A stretch of DNA of 64,000 nucleotides from Mixta intestinalis (GTDB lineage: Bacteria; Pseudomonadota; Gammaproteobacteria; Enterobacterales; Enterobacteriaceae): positions 1,922,001-1,986,000 of the forward strand of contig NZ_CP028271.1 in NCBI RefSeq assembly GCF_009914055.1, in the 5' to 3' direction. Below, one piece after another: positions 32,564-41,726 of this stretch. A program made the position numbers and the translations under genes. Numbering within the stretch: position 1 is the stretch's first letter; each line of letters starts with the position of its first letter. Below the pieces are notes generated by a model. It saw nothing but the letters and a program-made list of their open reading frames with translations, made no database searches and was not told where the DNA came from.

Positions 32564-33627
32564 GTCAGAAAATCCTTTTTATCGATCGCGACGGCACCTT
32601 GATTAGCGAACCCCCGGAAGATTTTCAGGTGGATCGCATGGAAAAGCTGGCGTTTGAGCCGAACGTGATCCCAGCACTGCTGGCGCTGCAAACGGCAGGC
32701 TATCAGCTGGTGATGATCACCAATCAGGACGGCCTCGGCACCGCCAGTTTCCCGCAGACCGATTTTGACGGCCCACATAACCTGATGATGCAGATCTTCA
32801 GTTCACAGGGAGTGCGGTTTGATGAGGTGCTGATCTGTCCGCACTTGCCTGCCGATAACTGCGACTGCCGCAAGCCAAAAACAAAACTGGTAGAGGCGTG
32901 GCTGGCTGAAGGGGCACTGGATAAAGCCAACAGCTATGTCATCGGCGATCGCGCGACCGACATCGAGCTGGCACAAAATATGGGTATCCAGGGGCTGCGC
33001 TACAGCCAGGACGGGCTGGACTGGGAGGCGATTCGTCAGAAACTGACGCAGCGCGACCGCTATGCGAAGGTAAACCGCAACACCAAAGAGACGCAAATTG
33101 AGATTGAAGTCTGGCTGGATCGTGAAGGCGGTAGCAAAATTAATACCGGCGTGGGCTTCTTCGATCATATGCTCGACCAGATCGCTACTCATGGCGGCCT
33201 GCGCATGAATATCGAAGTGAAAGGCGATCTCTATATCGACGATCACCATACCGTGGAAGATACCGGCCTGGCGCTTGGCGAAGCGCTGCTGAAGGCGCTG
33301 GGCGATAAACGCGGCATCGGACGTTTCGGCTTTATGCTGCCGATGGATGAATGCCTGGCACGCTGCGCGCTGGATATTTCCGGACGTCCGCATCTGGAGT
33401 TTAAAGCAGAATTTAACTACCAGCGCGTCGGCGATCTCAGCACCGAAATGGTGGAACACTTCTTCCGCTCGCTCTCCTATTCAATGGCCAGCACGCTGCA
33501 CCTGAAAACCAAAGGCAAAAACGATCATCATCGCGTGGAAAGCCTGTTTAAGGCCTTTGGCCGTACGCTGCGCCAGGCGATTCGCGTGGAAGGTAACACG
33601 CTGCCCAGCTCGAAAGGAGTGCTGTAA
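32560..33627 (+). CDS. hisB: Bifunctional histidinol-phosphatase / imidazoleglycerol-phosphate dehydratase
   Basis: This 355-residue fusion has the same length as in E. coli. Residues 1-165 are a HAD phosphatase (FIDRDGTLI nucleophile Asp, zinc-binding CPHLPADNCDCRKPK). Residues ~167-355 are the dehydratase with metal-binding His motifs (GFFDHMLDQIATHGG, DDHHTVEDTG, KNDHHRVES). The ATG at 32560 overlaps the hisC stop; the frame extends back to 32413 inside hisC but without family sequence. Confidence 0.97.
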   Translation: MSQKILFIDRDGTLISEPPEDFQVDRMEKLAFEPNVIPALLALQTAGYQLVMITNQDGLGTASFPQTDFDGPHNLMMQIFSSQGVRFDEVLICPHLPADNCDCRKPKTKLVEAWLAEGALDKANSYVIGDRATDIELAQNMGIQGLRYSQDGLDWEAIRQKLTQRDRYAKVNRNTKETQIEIEVWLDREGGSKINTGVGFFDHMLDQIATHGGLRMNIEVKGDLYIDDHHTVEDTGLALGEALLKALGDKRGIGRFGFMLPMDECLARCALDISGRPHLEFKAEFNYQRVGDLSTEMVEHFFRSLSYSMASTLHLKTKGKNDHHRVESLFKAFGRTLRQAIRVEGNTLPSSKGVL

Positions 33628-34217
33628 TGAACGTGGTGATTCTGGATACCGGCTGCGCCAACCTGTCGTCGGTCAAGTCCGCCATTCAGCGCCTGGGCTA
33701 TACGCCGCAGGTTAGCCGCGATGCCGATATCGTGCTGACGGCGGACAAGCTTCTTCTGCCCGGCGTCGGCACCGCGCAGGCGGCGATGGATCAGCTGGAA
33801 GAGCGCGATTTAATTGAACTAATAAAAGCCTGTACCCAGCCGACACTCGGCATCTGTCTGGGGATGCAGCTGTTGGCCAGCGTCAGTGAAGAAAGCGGCG
33901 GCATCAAAACGTTAGGAATTATCGATCAGCCGGTTATTCAGATGCCGGACTGCGGCCTGCCGCTGCCCCATATGGGCTGGAACCGCGTCACGCCGCAGGC
34001 GGGCCATCATCTGTTTCGCGGCATTGAAGAGGAGAGCTGGTTTTACTTCGTACACAGCTACGCGATGCCAATCAGCGCCTTTACTATCGCGCAGTGTCAG
34101 TATGGCGAGCCTTTCAGCGCCGCCATCCAGAAAGATAATTTTTATGGCGTCCAGTTTCACCCTGAGCGTTCCGGCAAGGCGGGTGCTCAGCTGCTAAAAA
34201 ACTTCCTGGAGATGTAA
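33627..34217 (+). CDS. hisH: Imidazole glycerol phosphate synthase, glutaminase subunit
   Basis: This 196-residue class I amidotransferase delivers ammonia to HisF. The catalytic triad is Cys in LGICLGMQL, His in QFHPE and the adjacent Glu; LLPGVGTAQAAM is the oxyanion region. The start shares its first base with the last base of hisB, and hisA follows after three bases. Confidence 0.97.
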   Translation: MNVVILDTGCANLSSVKSAIQRLGYTPQVSRDADIVLTADKLLLPGVGTAQAAMDQLEERDLIELIKACTQPTLGICLGMQLLASVSEESGGIKTLGIIDQPVIQMPDCGLPLPHMGWNRVTPQAGHHLFRGIEEESWFYFVHSYAMPISAFTIAQCQYGEPFSAAIQKDNFYGVQFHPERSGKAGAQLLKNFLEM

Positions 34218-34220
34218 CGG

Positions 34221-34958
34221 ATGATTATCCCGGCATTAGATTTGATTGATGGCGAAGTGGTGCGTCTGCATCAGGGAGACTACGGACAGCGGCGCGGCTA
34301 TGGCAGCGATCCATTGCCACGCCTGCAAGATTATCAGCGTCAGGGCGCAGAGATGCTGCATCTGGTTGATTTAACCGGCGCGAAAGATCCCGCGGCGCGC
34401 CAGCTTGGGCTGCTGAAAACTCTGCTGGCGGGCGTTGAGGTGCCGGTCCAGCTGGGCGGCGGCATCCGCAGCCGCAATGATGTCGCCGCACTGCTGGAGG
34501 CGGGTGCCACACGCGTAGTGGTCGGCTCGACGGCGGTAAAACAGCCGGAAGAGGTACAGCGCTGGTTTAGCGAATTCGGCCCGCAGGCGATAGTACTGGC
34601 GCTGGATGTACGTATTGACGCATATAACCGCAAAGAGGTGGCGATCAGCGGCTGGCAAGAGGCGGCTGGCGTTACGCTGGAGCAGGTTATCGAACAGTAC
34701 CTGCCTTATGGCCTGCAACACGTTCTTTGTACCGATATCTCACGCGACGGCACGCTGAGCGGCTCAAATGTGACTCTTTATCAGGAAGTTTCTGCACGTT
34801 TCCCGCAGATTGCCTTTCAATCTTCCGGCGGCATCGGCTCACTGGCGGATATCGCCGCCCTGCGTCACAGCGGCGCGCGCGGAGTTATCGTTGGGCGCGC
34901 CCTGCTGGAAAATAAATTTACGGTTTCGGAGGCGATTTCATGCTGGCAAAACGGATAA
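34221..34958 (+). CDS. hisA: Phosphoribosylformimino-AICAR isomerase
   Basis: This 245-residue TIM barrel performs the fourth step, an Amadori rearrangement. The N-terminal MIIPALDLIDGEVVRL holds the catalytic Asp; QLGGGIRS and the DISRDGTLSG loop with the second Asp are present, with phosphate-binding SSGGIGS. It overlaps hisF by 19 bases. Confidence 0.97.
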   Translation: MIIPALDLIDGEVVRLHQGDYGQRRGYGSDPLPRLQDYQRQGAEMLHLVDLTGAKDPAARQLGLLKTLLAGVEVPVQLGGGIRSRNDVAALLEAGATRVVVGSTAVKQPEEVQRWFSEFGPQAIVLALDVRIDAYNRKEVAISGWQEAAGVTLEQVIEQYLPYGLQHVLCTDISRDGTLSGSNVTLYQEVSARFPQIAFQSSGGIGSLADIAALRHSGARGVIVGRALLENKFTVSEAISCWQNG

Positions 34959-35716
34959 TTCCCTGTCTTGACGTGCGCGACGGGCAGGTAGTGAAAGGAG
35001 TACAGTTTCGCAATCACGAAATTATCGGTGATATCGTACCGCTGGCGCAGCGCTATGCGGATGAAGGCGCCGACGAACTGGTATTTTATGATATTACCGC
35101 CTCCAGCGATGGTCGCGTAGTGGATAAAAGCTGGATAGCACGGGTCGCTGACGTTATCGACATCCCCTTCTGCGTCGCTGGCGGTATTAAAAGCGTTGAA
35201 GATGCCGCGCGCATTCTCTCTTTTGGTGCCGATAAAATCTCGGTTAACTCGCCAGCGCTGGCCGATCCCGAACTGATTACCCGCCTGGCGGATCGCTTTG
35301 GCGTGCAGTGTATTGTGGTTGGGATTGATACCTGGTACAACGAGCAGAACGGTAAATATCAGGTTAATCAGTATACCGGTGATGAAAAGCGCACCAGGGT
35401 AACCCAGTGGGAAACGTTGGAATGGGTGCAGGAAGTGCAAAGGCGCGGTGCCGGTGAAATTGTGCTGAATATGATGAACCAGGATGGCGTGCGCAACGGC
35501 TACGATCTTACTCAGCTACAAAAAGTCCGTGAAGTATGCAAAGTACCGCTTATCGCCTCTGGCGGTGCTGGCACTGTGGACCATTTTCTTGAAGCATTCC
35601 GCGATGCCAACGTCGATGGTGCCCTGGCCGCCTCGGTATTCCATAAACAGATTATTAATATCGGCGAACTGAAACGGTTCCTGATTGAACATGATGTGGA
35701 GATTCGCCCGTGTTAA
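34940..35716 (+). CDS. hisF: Imidazole glycerol phosphate synthase, cyclase subunit
   Basis: This 258-residue TIM barrel uses ammonia from HisH to form imidazole glycerol phosphate and AICAR. Marks include MLAKRIIPCLDVRDGQVVKG with catalytic Asp, CVAGGIKSVEDA, LNMMNQDGVRNGYD with the second Asp, and IASGGAGTVDHF. It overlaps both hisA and hisI. Confidence 0.97.
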   Translation: MLAKRIIPCLDVRDGQVVKGVQFRNHEIIGDIVPLAQRYADEGADELVFYDITASSDGRVVDKSWIARVADVIDIPFCVAGGIKSVEDAARILSFGADKISVNSPALADPELITRLADRFGVQCIVVGIDTWYNEQNGKYQVNQYTGDEKRTRVTQWETLEWVQEVQRRGAGEIVLNMMNQDGVRNGYDLTQLQKVREVCKVPLIASGGAGTVDHFLEAFRDANVDGALAASVFHKQIINIGELKRFLIEHDVEIRPC

Positions 35717-36324
35717 CAGAACAGCAGCTTTCCCGGCTTGACTGGGAGAAAACCAGCGGCATGATGCCGATCATCGTGCAACATAGCGTATCGGGCGAAG
35801 TCCTGATGCATGGGTATATGAACCAGCAGGCGCTGGCAAAAACCCTGAGCGAAGGTAAAGTTACCTTCTGGTCACGTACCAAAAACCGTCTCTGGACAAA
35901 AGGCGAAACCTCCGGTCATTTCCTTAACGTGATCAGCATTACGCCCGACTGCGATAACGATACGCTGCTGGTGTTGGCGCAGCCGATTGGGCCAACCTGC
36001 CACCTCGGCACCCCAAGCTGTTTCTCACCTACTGCGCCGGACTGGGCTTTCCTCTGGCAGCTGGAACAGCTGCTGGCGGCGCGTAAACAGGCAGATCCCG
36101 ACAGCTCCTACACGGCAAAACTCTATGCCAGCGGCACCAAGCGTATCGCGCAAAAAGTTGGCGAGGAAGGTGTTGAAACCGCGCTGGCGGCTACGGTAAA
36201 CGATCGCCATGAGCTCACTAATGAAGCTTCCGATCTGCTCTATCACCTGATGGTACTGCTACAGGATCAGAACCTCGACCTAAGTGCGATTATCAACAAT
36301 CTGCGCGCACGGCATAAATCTTAA
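35710..36324 (+). CDS. hisI: Bifunctional phosphoribosyl-AMP cyclohydrolase / phosphoribosyl-ATP pyrophosphatase
   Basis: This protein has 204 residues starting with GTG inside hisF. The N-terminal cyclohydrolase has the Zn/Mg motifs TCHLGTPSCF and ITPDCDNDTLL; the C-terminal pyrophosphatase is a MazG-like helical domain (KVGEEGVETALAA, ASDLLYHLMVLL). It catalyses steps two and three and is the last gene of the operon. Confidence 0.97.
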   Translation: MLTEQQLSRLDWEKTSGMMPIIVQHSVSGEVLMHGYMNQQALAKTLSEGKVTFWSRTKNRLWTKGETSGHFLNVISITPDCDNDTLLVLAQPIGPTCHLGTPSCFSPTAPDWAFLWQLEQLLAARKQADPDSSYTAKLYASGTKRIAQKVGEEGVETALAATVNDRHELTNEASDLLYHLMVLLQDQNLDLSAIINNLRARHKS

Positions 36325-36331
36325 ACAGCCT

Positions 36332-36360
36332 GGCGCTGCAACATACGCAGCGCCCTCTTC
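36332..36360 (+). terminator. Probable his operon terminator
   Basis: GGCGCTGC and GCAGCGCC form a perfect 8-bp stem (36332-36354) followed by CTCTTCTC, a weak U-tract. It lies eight bases after the hisI stop, where it meets the wzz transcript. Confidence 0.6.
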
Positions 36361-36370
36361 TCAGAGTTAA

Positions 36371-37390
36371 TCAGACAGATTGCTTACGTTGCTTCCAGGA
36401 AAGAAACATATTTCTCCCCAGTACAATTACTGAGCCAACTATGCCACCCAGCAATACAGCAAGCACCAGTGTCAAGCCGCGCTTGGGGCTATCTCGATTA
36501 ATAGGCAAATCAGGCTGCATAACATATCGAAATGATTGCAGATTATCAAACTGGATTTTTAAGTCTTTGATTAAACGTAAAGATCGCTGGGTGGCGTAAT
36601 AGTTATCGTCCAGCGGCAACGGGCGAGTCGCCTCACTGGCAACCGCCGCACCTAATGCTCTGGAGCCCAAAAGGTATAACGTGTCATCTGATAAAAACTC
36701 CGCCTGAGTTAACTGTGATGCAATAATTTTAGATTTTTCAGCAATCTTCAATGCCTGTTTTAATTCATTAATACGTTGCTGCTTTTTATTTTGTGCAACT
36801 TCAACCTGTGAAGCCAGCGAGTCATTAAGCTCGCGTAGCTTTACCTGCATATTATGTTGAATATCAGCACCGTAGTCGTTCACAACATCATCATTAACTA
36901 ACTTGATAAAATGGGTTAACTGTGCCTGTGCTTCTTTTGCCGTTTCGGCCGTAAAAGTTATCCTTAATGGTTCGTTTTGTCCGGGATTTACCGGCGCGAT
37001 TTGCAGATATAGTGGGCTCTCCAAATTCTTTAAAGAACCAGAAAGTGCATAAAGAGAGGCGCTAAAACGACTAAACAATTGGCGCTGTAACTCAGCCACA
37101 CTTGGCTTATCCTGCGGCGTTTGTGAGTACAATACACTAAGCGCAGCATTATAGTTTGCCACCTGCCCCGCGCTAGGCTGGGTTACAATTGCTTCGGAAA
37201 TCCATTTTTCTTTAGCGAAAAACAGATAGCCTGTAGCAAAAATCAGAAACAGAATTATTGTAGCAATAATCGTTTTTTTGCTATTCCATAACTGCATTAC
37301 AACATCCATCAGATCCAAATCATCATCATTGTTATAAAAGGTCTGATGGATTAAAGACTGATCTGAAGCTACCTTATCTTTTACATTCAT
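36371..37390 (-). CDS. wzz: Wzz-type O-antigen chain-length regulator
   Basis: This protein has 339 residues from the ATG at 37390 (MNVKDKVASDQSLIHQTF); the frame to 37438 adds non-family residues. Two membrane helices flank a large periplasmic coiled-coil domain: TIIATIILFLIFATGYLFF near residue 42 and GLTLVLAVLLGGIVGSVIVL near 305, with the Pro-rich DSPKRG before the second. As a class 1 polysaccharide co-polymerase it sets the modal length of Wzy-made polymer at the inner membrane. It lies between hisI (convergent) and gnd, as in many enteric O-antigen loci; no ugd gene is present. Confidence 0.93.
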   Translation of the reverse strand: MNVKDKVASDQSLIHQTFYNNDDDLDLMDVVMQLWNSKKTIIATIILFLIFATGYLFFAKEKWISEAIVTQPSAGQVANYNAALSVLYSQTPQDKPSVAELQRQLFSRFSASLYALSGSLKNLESPLYLQIAPVNPGQNEPLRITFTAETAKEAQAQLTHFIKLVNDDVVNDYGADIQHNMQVKLRELNDSLASQVEVAQNKKQQRINELKQALKIAEKSKIIASQLTQAEFLSDDTLYLLGSRALGAAVASEATRPLPLDDNYYATQRSLRLIKDLKIQFDNLQSFRYVMQPDLPINRDSPKRGLTLVLAVLLGGIVGSVIVLGRNMFLSWKQRKQSV

Positions 37391-37490
37391 GTTTCCGACA
37401 GGTCCAACTAAGTAAATGAAACGCAAATTAATAAACACCAGAAGAAAATAATAGCAGAGGTTGCGCAGAGAGTTATCTGAAAATAATAAA

Positions 37491-37516
37491 AAAACCCCCC
37501 GATGGGAGGTTTTTTC
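37491..37516 (-). terminator. Terminator of gnd
   Basis: Six C pair with GGGAGG across a short loop, flanked by A- and T-runs; on the minus strand a T-run follows. It lies just after the gnd stop and separates gnd from wzz. Confidence 0.8.
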
Positions 37517-37528
37517 AACAACCTAACT

Positions 37529-38935
37529 TCAGTCAAGCCATTCGGTATGGAAGACGCCATCCTTATCGATGCGTTTGTAGGTATGCGCACCGAAATAGTC
37601 GCGCTGCGCCTGGATCAGGTTGGCTGGCAGCACAGCGGAGCGGTAGCTGTCATAGTAGGCGATAGCCGCAGAGAAGGTCGGCGTTGGGATACCGTTCTGC
37701 ACCGCCCAGGAGACCACATCACGCAGCGCCTGCTGGTACTCATCGGCGATATTTTTAAAGTAAGGCGCCAGCAGCAGATTCGCGATATCCGGCGTATCTT
37801 TATACGCGTCAGTGATTTTCTGCAGGAACTGAGCGCGGATAATGCAGCCTGCGCGGAAAATCTTCGCAATTTCACCGTAGTTCAGGTTCCAGCTGTACTC
37901 ATCGGAAGCCGCTTTCAGCTGGGAGAAGCCCTGCGCATAAGAGACGATTTTCCCCAGATAAAGCGCGCGGCGCACCTTCTCGATAAATTCTGATTTATCG
38001 CCGTTGAAGGATTGAGCTGTCGGACCGCTCAGTACCCTGGAAGCAGCCACCCGCTGAGATTTCAGGGAGGAAAGATAGCGGGCAAAAACGGACTCGGTGA
38101 TCAGTGATAGCGGCTCGCCCAGATCCAGCGAACTTTGGCTGGTCCATTTACCAGTGCCTTTGTTTGCCGCTTCATCCAGAATGACGTCAACCAGATAGTT
38201 GCCCTGCTCATCTTTCTTCGTAAAGATATCTTTGGTGATGTCGATCAGATAACTGCTTAACTCACCCTGGTTCCACTCGCTGAAGGTCTTCGCTAACTCT
38301 TCGTTGCTCAAACCCAGCGCATTTTTTAGCAGAGAATAAGCCTCAGCGATCAGCTGCATATCCCCATACTCAATACCGTTATGCACCATCTTCACATAAT
38401 GGCCAGCGCCGTCCGGACCGATATAAGTCACGCAAGGTTCACCTTCGGCACGCGCGGCGATTTTATCCAGAATCGGCGCAACCAGCTCATAGGCTTCTTT
38501 CTGTCCCCCGGGCATAATTGATGGCCCTTTCAACGCGCCCTCTTCACCGCCTGATACCCCAGTGCCGATAAAGTTGAAACCTTGTTCAGAAAGTTCTTTA
38601 TTGCGACGAATAGTATCTTTATAGAAGGTGTTACCGCCATCAATCAGGATATCGCCTTTATCCAGATGAGGAGTCAGTGAAGCGATAGTTTTGTCAGTCG
38701 CTTCCCCGGCCTGCACCATCAGCAAAATGCGGCGTGGTTTTTCCAGAGAATCGACAAACTCTTCAATGCTGTAATAAGGTACAAGTTTTCTGCCCGGATT
38801 TTCGGCGATAACTTCATCAGTCTTTTCACGCGAGCGGTTAAAAACGGATACGGTATAACCACGGCTCTCAATGTTGAGAGCCAGGTTACGCCCCATCACT
38901 GCCATACCTACAACGCCGATCTGTTGCTTAGACAT
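37529..38935 (-). CDS. gnd: 6-phosphogluconate dehydrogenase (decarboxylating)
   Basis: This 468-residue pentose-phosphate enzyme converts 6-phosphogluconate to ribulose 5-phosphate with NADP. Marks are the Rossmann GVVGMAVMGRNLALNIESRGY, the IIDGGNTFYKDT-type DILIDGGNTFYKD, the catalytic GTGVSGGEEGA and KMVHNGIEYGDMQ. It is a long-standing border gene of enteric O-antigen clusters, often exchanged with them. It is downstream of the cluster on the same strand, 150 bases after the SDR gene. Confidence 0.97.
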   Translation of the reverse strand: MSKQQIGVVGMAVMGRNLALNIESRGYTVSVFNRSREKTDEVIAENPGRKLVPYYSIEEFVDSLEKPRRILLMVQAGEATDKTIASLTPHLDKGDILIDGGNTFYKDTIRRNKELSEQGFNFIGTGVSGGEEGALKGPSIMPGGQKEAYELVAPILDKIAARAEGEPCVTYIGPDGAGHYVKMVHNGIEYGDMQLIAEAYSLLKNALGLSNEELAKTFSEWNQGELSSYLIDITKDIFTKKDEQGNYLVDVILDEAANKGTGKWTSQSSLDLGEPLSLITESVFARYLSSLKSQRVAASRVLSGPTAQSFNGDKSEFIEKVRRALYLGKIVSYAQGFSQLKAASDEYSWNLNYGEIAKIFRAGCIIRAQFLQKITDAYKDTPDIANLLLAPYFKNIADEYQQALRDVVSWAVQNGIPTPTFSAAIAYYDSYRSAVLPANLIQAQRDYFGAHTYKRIDKDGVFHTEWLD

Positions 38936-39086
38936 TATCTACTCCTGTCTGTTTAAAACCACTATAATACCGACTTCTTTAACAAATAAACTTAGCAGCT
39001 AAGGCGTTACATGCTACCTTGATTTTTAAGAACGAAGGTAGCAATAGGTGTGATCAAACTCATTAAGCGCTTAAAATTCAACCAAC

Positions 39087-40043
39087 TCAGAATTTGGAAA
39101 ATTCATTTTTTACAGTATCTGCGATACCCTTTTCGAGCGAAACAGGTGGAATAAAATCATAACGACCTATATTTTTTGAACTAAACTGTGTGCGTGCGCA
39201 AAATTTTTTAACACGTATACTGCTTACAGGAAATTCACGTCTCATAATTTTAGATAGCAAATCAAAAACATATCCACCGAGTAAACCAATAAAATAAGGT
39301 ATTCTGATATTACTTTCTTTCTTACCTAAGGAACGAGTAATGATAGTTGTCAACTCATTCATTGTGTAATCAGGTTTGTCAATATAATTGATAACGTGAT
39401 GTCCGGGTTGAAAGTTAACTGCATGTTCAATAAAGGCAGAAACATTTTCAACATAAGCCATCGATTTTTTATTGTTACCTGAGCCTATCATTAAAAATTT
39501 TCCAGAGGCAATTTGTCGAAAAAGGTTATAAACGTTACCACGGTTGTTTTCACCAAAGACTACTGTTGGACGTATTATAACTAGCTTTTTGTTAGAGTCA
39601 TTGCCAATCCAATTATTATATTCAATTTCTGCCTGTAATTTAGATATGCCATAATGGTTAAATGGATTGTATGTGCCAGTTTCATCCGTTTCACTTTCAA
39701 CAAAACCATAAACAGCTACTGAAGAGGTAAATATAATATTTTTTATACCCAACTCTTCTGCAACCTTACAAATATTTTTGGAACCTTCAACATTGACATC
39801 ATAATAAAGGCTAACCGGCGAAACGTTATCTTTATGTTCAGCAGCCAGATTAATAATAGTCGTAACACCAACAAGATGTTCCCGTAATTCATCAATAGAT
39901 AAAATATTACAGTATCGCGATAATTCTGGAAATGCTTGACTTTTTTTAATATCAAGTATAATAAAAGATACTTCCGCCTTCGAGAGTCTATTAGCAAGCC
40001 GACTTCCAATGAATCCGGCGCCGCCAATTAGTGCTATAGTCAT
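39087..40043 (-). CDS. NAD-dependent sugar-nucleotide epimerase/reductase (SDR)
   Basis: This 318-residue extended SDR has a nucleotide motif GGAGFIGSRLANRL, NLAAEHKD, FTSSVAVYGF and the catalytic Tyr-x3-Lys in HYGISKLQAE. Enzymes of this group reduce or epimerise UDP- or undecaprenyl-linked 4-keto sugars; WbpV-like members act with a WecA/WbpL-type initiating transferase to give QuiNAc or FucNAc. This cluster also holds such a transferase, so a matching role is plausible but unproven. Last gene of the AT-rich O-antigen operon. Confidence 0.75.
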   Translation of the reverse strand: MTIALIGGAGFIGSRLANRLSKAEVSFIILDIKKSQAFPELSRYCNILSIDELREHLVGVTTIINLAAEHKDNVSPVSLYYDVNVEGSKNICKVAEELGIKNIIFTSSVAVYGFVESETDETGTYNPFNHYGISKLQAEIEYNNWIGNDSNKKLVIIRPTVVFGENNRGNVYNLFRQIASGKFLMIGSGNNKKSMAYVENVSAFIEHAVNFQPGHHVINYIDKPDYTMNELTTIITRSLGKKESNIRIPYFIGLLGGYVFDLLSKIMRREFPVSSIRVKKFCARTQFSSKNIGRYDFIPPVSLEKGIADTVKNEFSKF

Positions 40044-40060
40044 AATTTCCTCGAGTTAAA

Positions 40061-40879
40061 TTAGTTTCTTATTTTAGTATATAATAATTTCAATATAGAT
40101 GTAGGTAAGAGACGGGGTAAGCTACGCAGTAAAAATATTTTTACCATAGTTATATTGTCAGTTAAACCTACATCCTTTTTTAACCTTGCAAGTTGCCATT
40201 CACTTTTAACATACTGAAGTCCCTTTCGCCTTTTTAACATAGCATCCCCTGCCCTGGCATAAACTAAAACTTGATCTACATTTCGTCCCTTAAATCCTGA
40301 GCTTAATAAACGGATCCATAAATTATAATCTTCCATAAATAAATGATGTCGGTATCCACCTATCTCTTCAATAACTTTCTTACGAAACATAACTGTCATA
40401 TGATTAAAGGGATTTTTCAATCTACAAAAACGAATAATATCTTCATTATCTAAAGGAACTTTTCTTAATCCTGTTTGCTGTTCTATGATGGAATTAAATT
40501 CAGCAATATAGCCGCCATGAATTGAAAGCATAGGATCTTTCTCGAAAGCTTCTAACTGTATTTCAAAACGCTTAGGTAAGCAAATATCATCGGTATCCAT
40601 ACGTCCAATTAAATCATAATTGCAATGCCTTAATCCCTCGTTCAGTGCCTTTCCTAACCCCACATTTTTATTTAGCTGAATAATATCGATATTTAATTGA
40701 TCCATCCATTTATGGACTACCATATTCAACTCATTACTGATATTCCCATCATAAACAATCACAACTTGTGCGGGTAAAATCGTTTGTTCTGCTAAGCTAA
40801 GCAGGCATTTATCTAAGTACCCAGGGTTCTCCTTATAATATAAGGACATAAGCACACTATATTGTATATTTTTATTCAT
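40061..40879 (-). CDS. Family 2 glycosyltransferase
   Basis: This 272-residue cytoplasmic GT-A enzyme has the opening YSVLMSLYYKENPGYLDKCL, the donor-binding GRMDTDDICLP (DTDD metal motif) and the later FMEDYNLWIRLL acceptor motif common in O-antigen transferases. The sugar transferred is not readable. Its start overlaps the end of the GT14-like gene by eight bases. Strongly AT-rich, unlike the flanking his and gnd genes. Confidence 0.85.
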   Translation of the reverse strand: MNKNIQYSVLMSLYYKENPGYLDKCLLSLAEQTILPAQVVIVYDGNISNELNMVVHKWMDQLNIDIIQLNKNVGLGKALNEGLRHCNYDLIGRMDTDDICLPKRFEIQLEAFEKDPMLSIHGGYIAEFNSIIEQQTGLRKVPLDNEDIIRFCRLKNPFNHMTVMFRKKVIEEIGGYRHHLFMEDYNLWIRLLSSGFKGRNVDQVLVYARAGDAMLKRRKGLQYVKSEWQLARLKKDVGLTDNITMVKIFLLRSLPRLLPTSILKLLYTKIRN

Positions 40880-41717
40880 GTGAATTTCTTAAATATTTTA
40901 TTGAAACATCTTGGTTTACTTTTCGAACAAACCAGCATTCATTTTTCTTTGCTATATTACTAATATCATCATAACTCAAATAATTAGGGCTATTTCTCGC
41001 ATTTAACCAGTGCACATATCTTAAATTATAATTAGTTATTTTTTTTTCTAATCCTACGCGCTTAGCCATAATTTGAAAAAAATGCTCGTCAGAGCATAAA
41101 ATTTTATCAAATTCTTTTATAACTGAATCAGTACTGGCAGCAATAATTTTTTCTAGTTCAGGACGCTGAATGGATAACCACTGTGAACCAAATAAATATT
41201 CATCTTTATCTATTTTTGCCTTTGAGAAAAGGAAAGGTAAATACCTAATCGCCTTAGTAATTAATTTTCCTAATAAAACACGTTGTAACGGTGTATCTGC
41301 ATGCGGAGCTTCACGCCTTAAACGCCAACATTGCCTACTATGGCTAATGCATTCCATTAAGATTCCATTATGATATTTTTCTTTCCATTCTCTAACCATT
41401 AACTCAAAGGACTTAACAGGTAAACACTCAGAACTCATGACATGGAAATAGAAGTTCTTTTCACACAACAATGACTGTTTTAAAGCAGATAAAGTAGCCT
41501 TCACCAGGCTGTTTCCTCCCCAATTAACGTCATATCGTTCGGTAACCAAAAACAAATTATTATTATTTTTTTTTGCATTCAATAAATCATTAAAAAACTT
41601 CTTTTGTTTCAAATCCGCATGCACATAAAAGTTAATATCATTGTAAATTTTACAAATGTAATTTATATACTCGGCATTTTTATGAGCAAGAATTATTACA
41701 GCGACTTTTTTAACCAT
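40872..41717 (-). CDS. Core-2/I-branching-type (GT14) glycosyltransferase
   Basis: This 281-residue enzyme begins VAVIILAHKNAEYINYIC and contains FYFHVMSSECLPVKSFE and FGSQWLSIQRPELEKI, the signature of the Branch (GT14-like) family that adds beta-1,6-GlcNAc or related sugars. Such enzymes occur in bacterial O-antigen and capsule clusters. The exact linkage is unknown. It follows wzy by nine bases and overlaps the next GT gene. Confidence 0.75.
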   Translation of the reverse strand: MVKKVAVIILAHKNAEYINYICKIYNDINFYVHADLKQKKFFNDLLNAKKNNNNLFLVTERYDVNWGGNSLVKATLSALKQSLLCEKNFYFHVMSSECLPVKSFELMVREWKEKYHNGILMECISHSRQCWRLRREAPHADTPLQRVLLGKLITKAIRYLPFLFSKAKIDKDEYLFGSQWLSIQRPELEKIIAASTDSVIKEFDKILCSDEHFFQIMAKRVGLEKKITNYNLRYVHWLNARNSPNYLSYDDISNIAKKNECWFVRKVNQDVSIKYLRNSHE

Positions 41718-41726
41718 ATATAACCT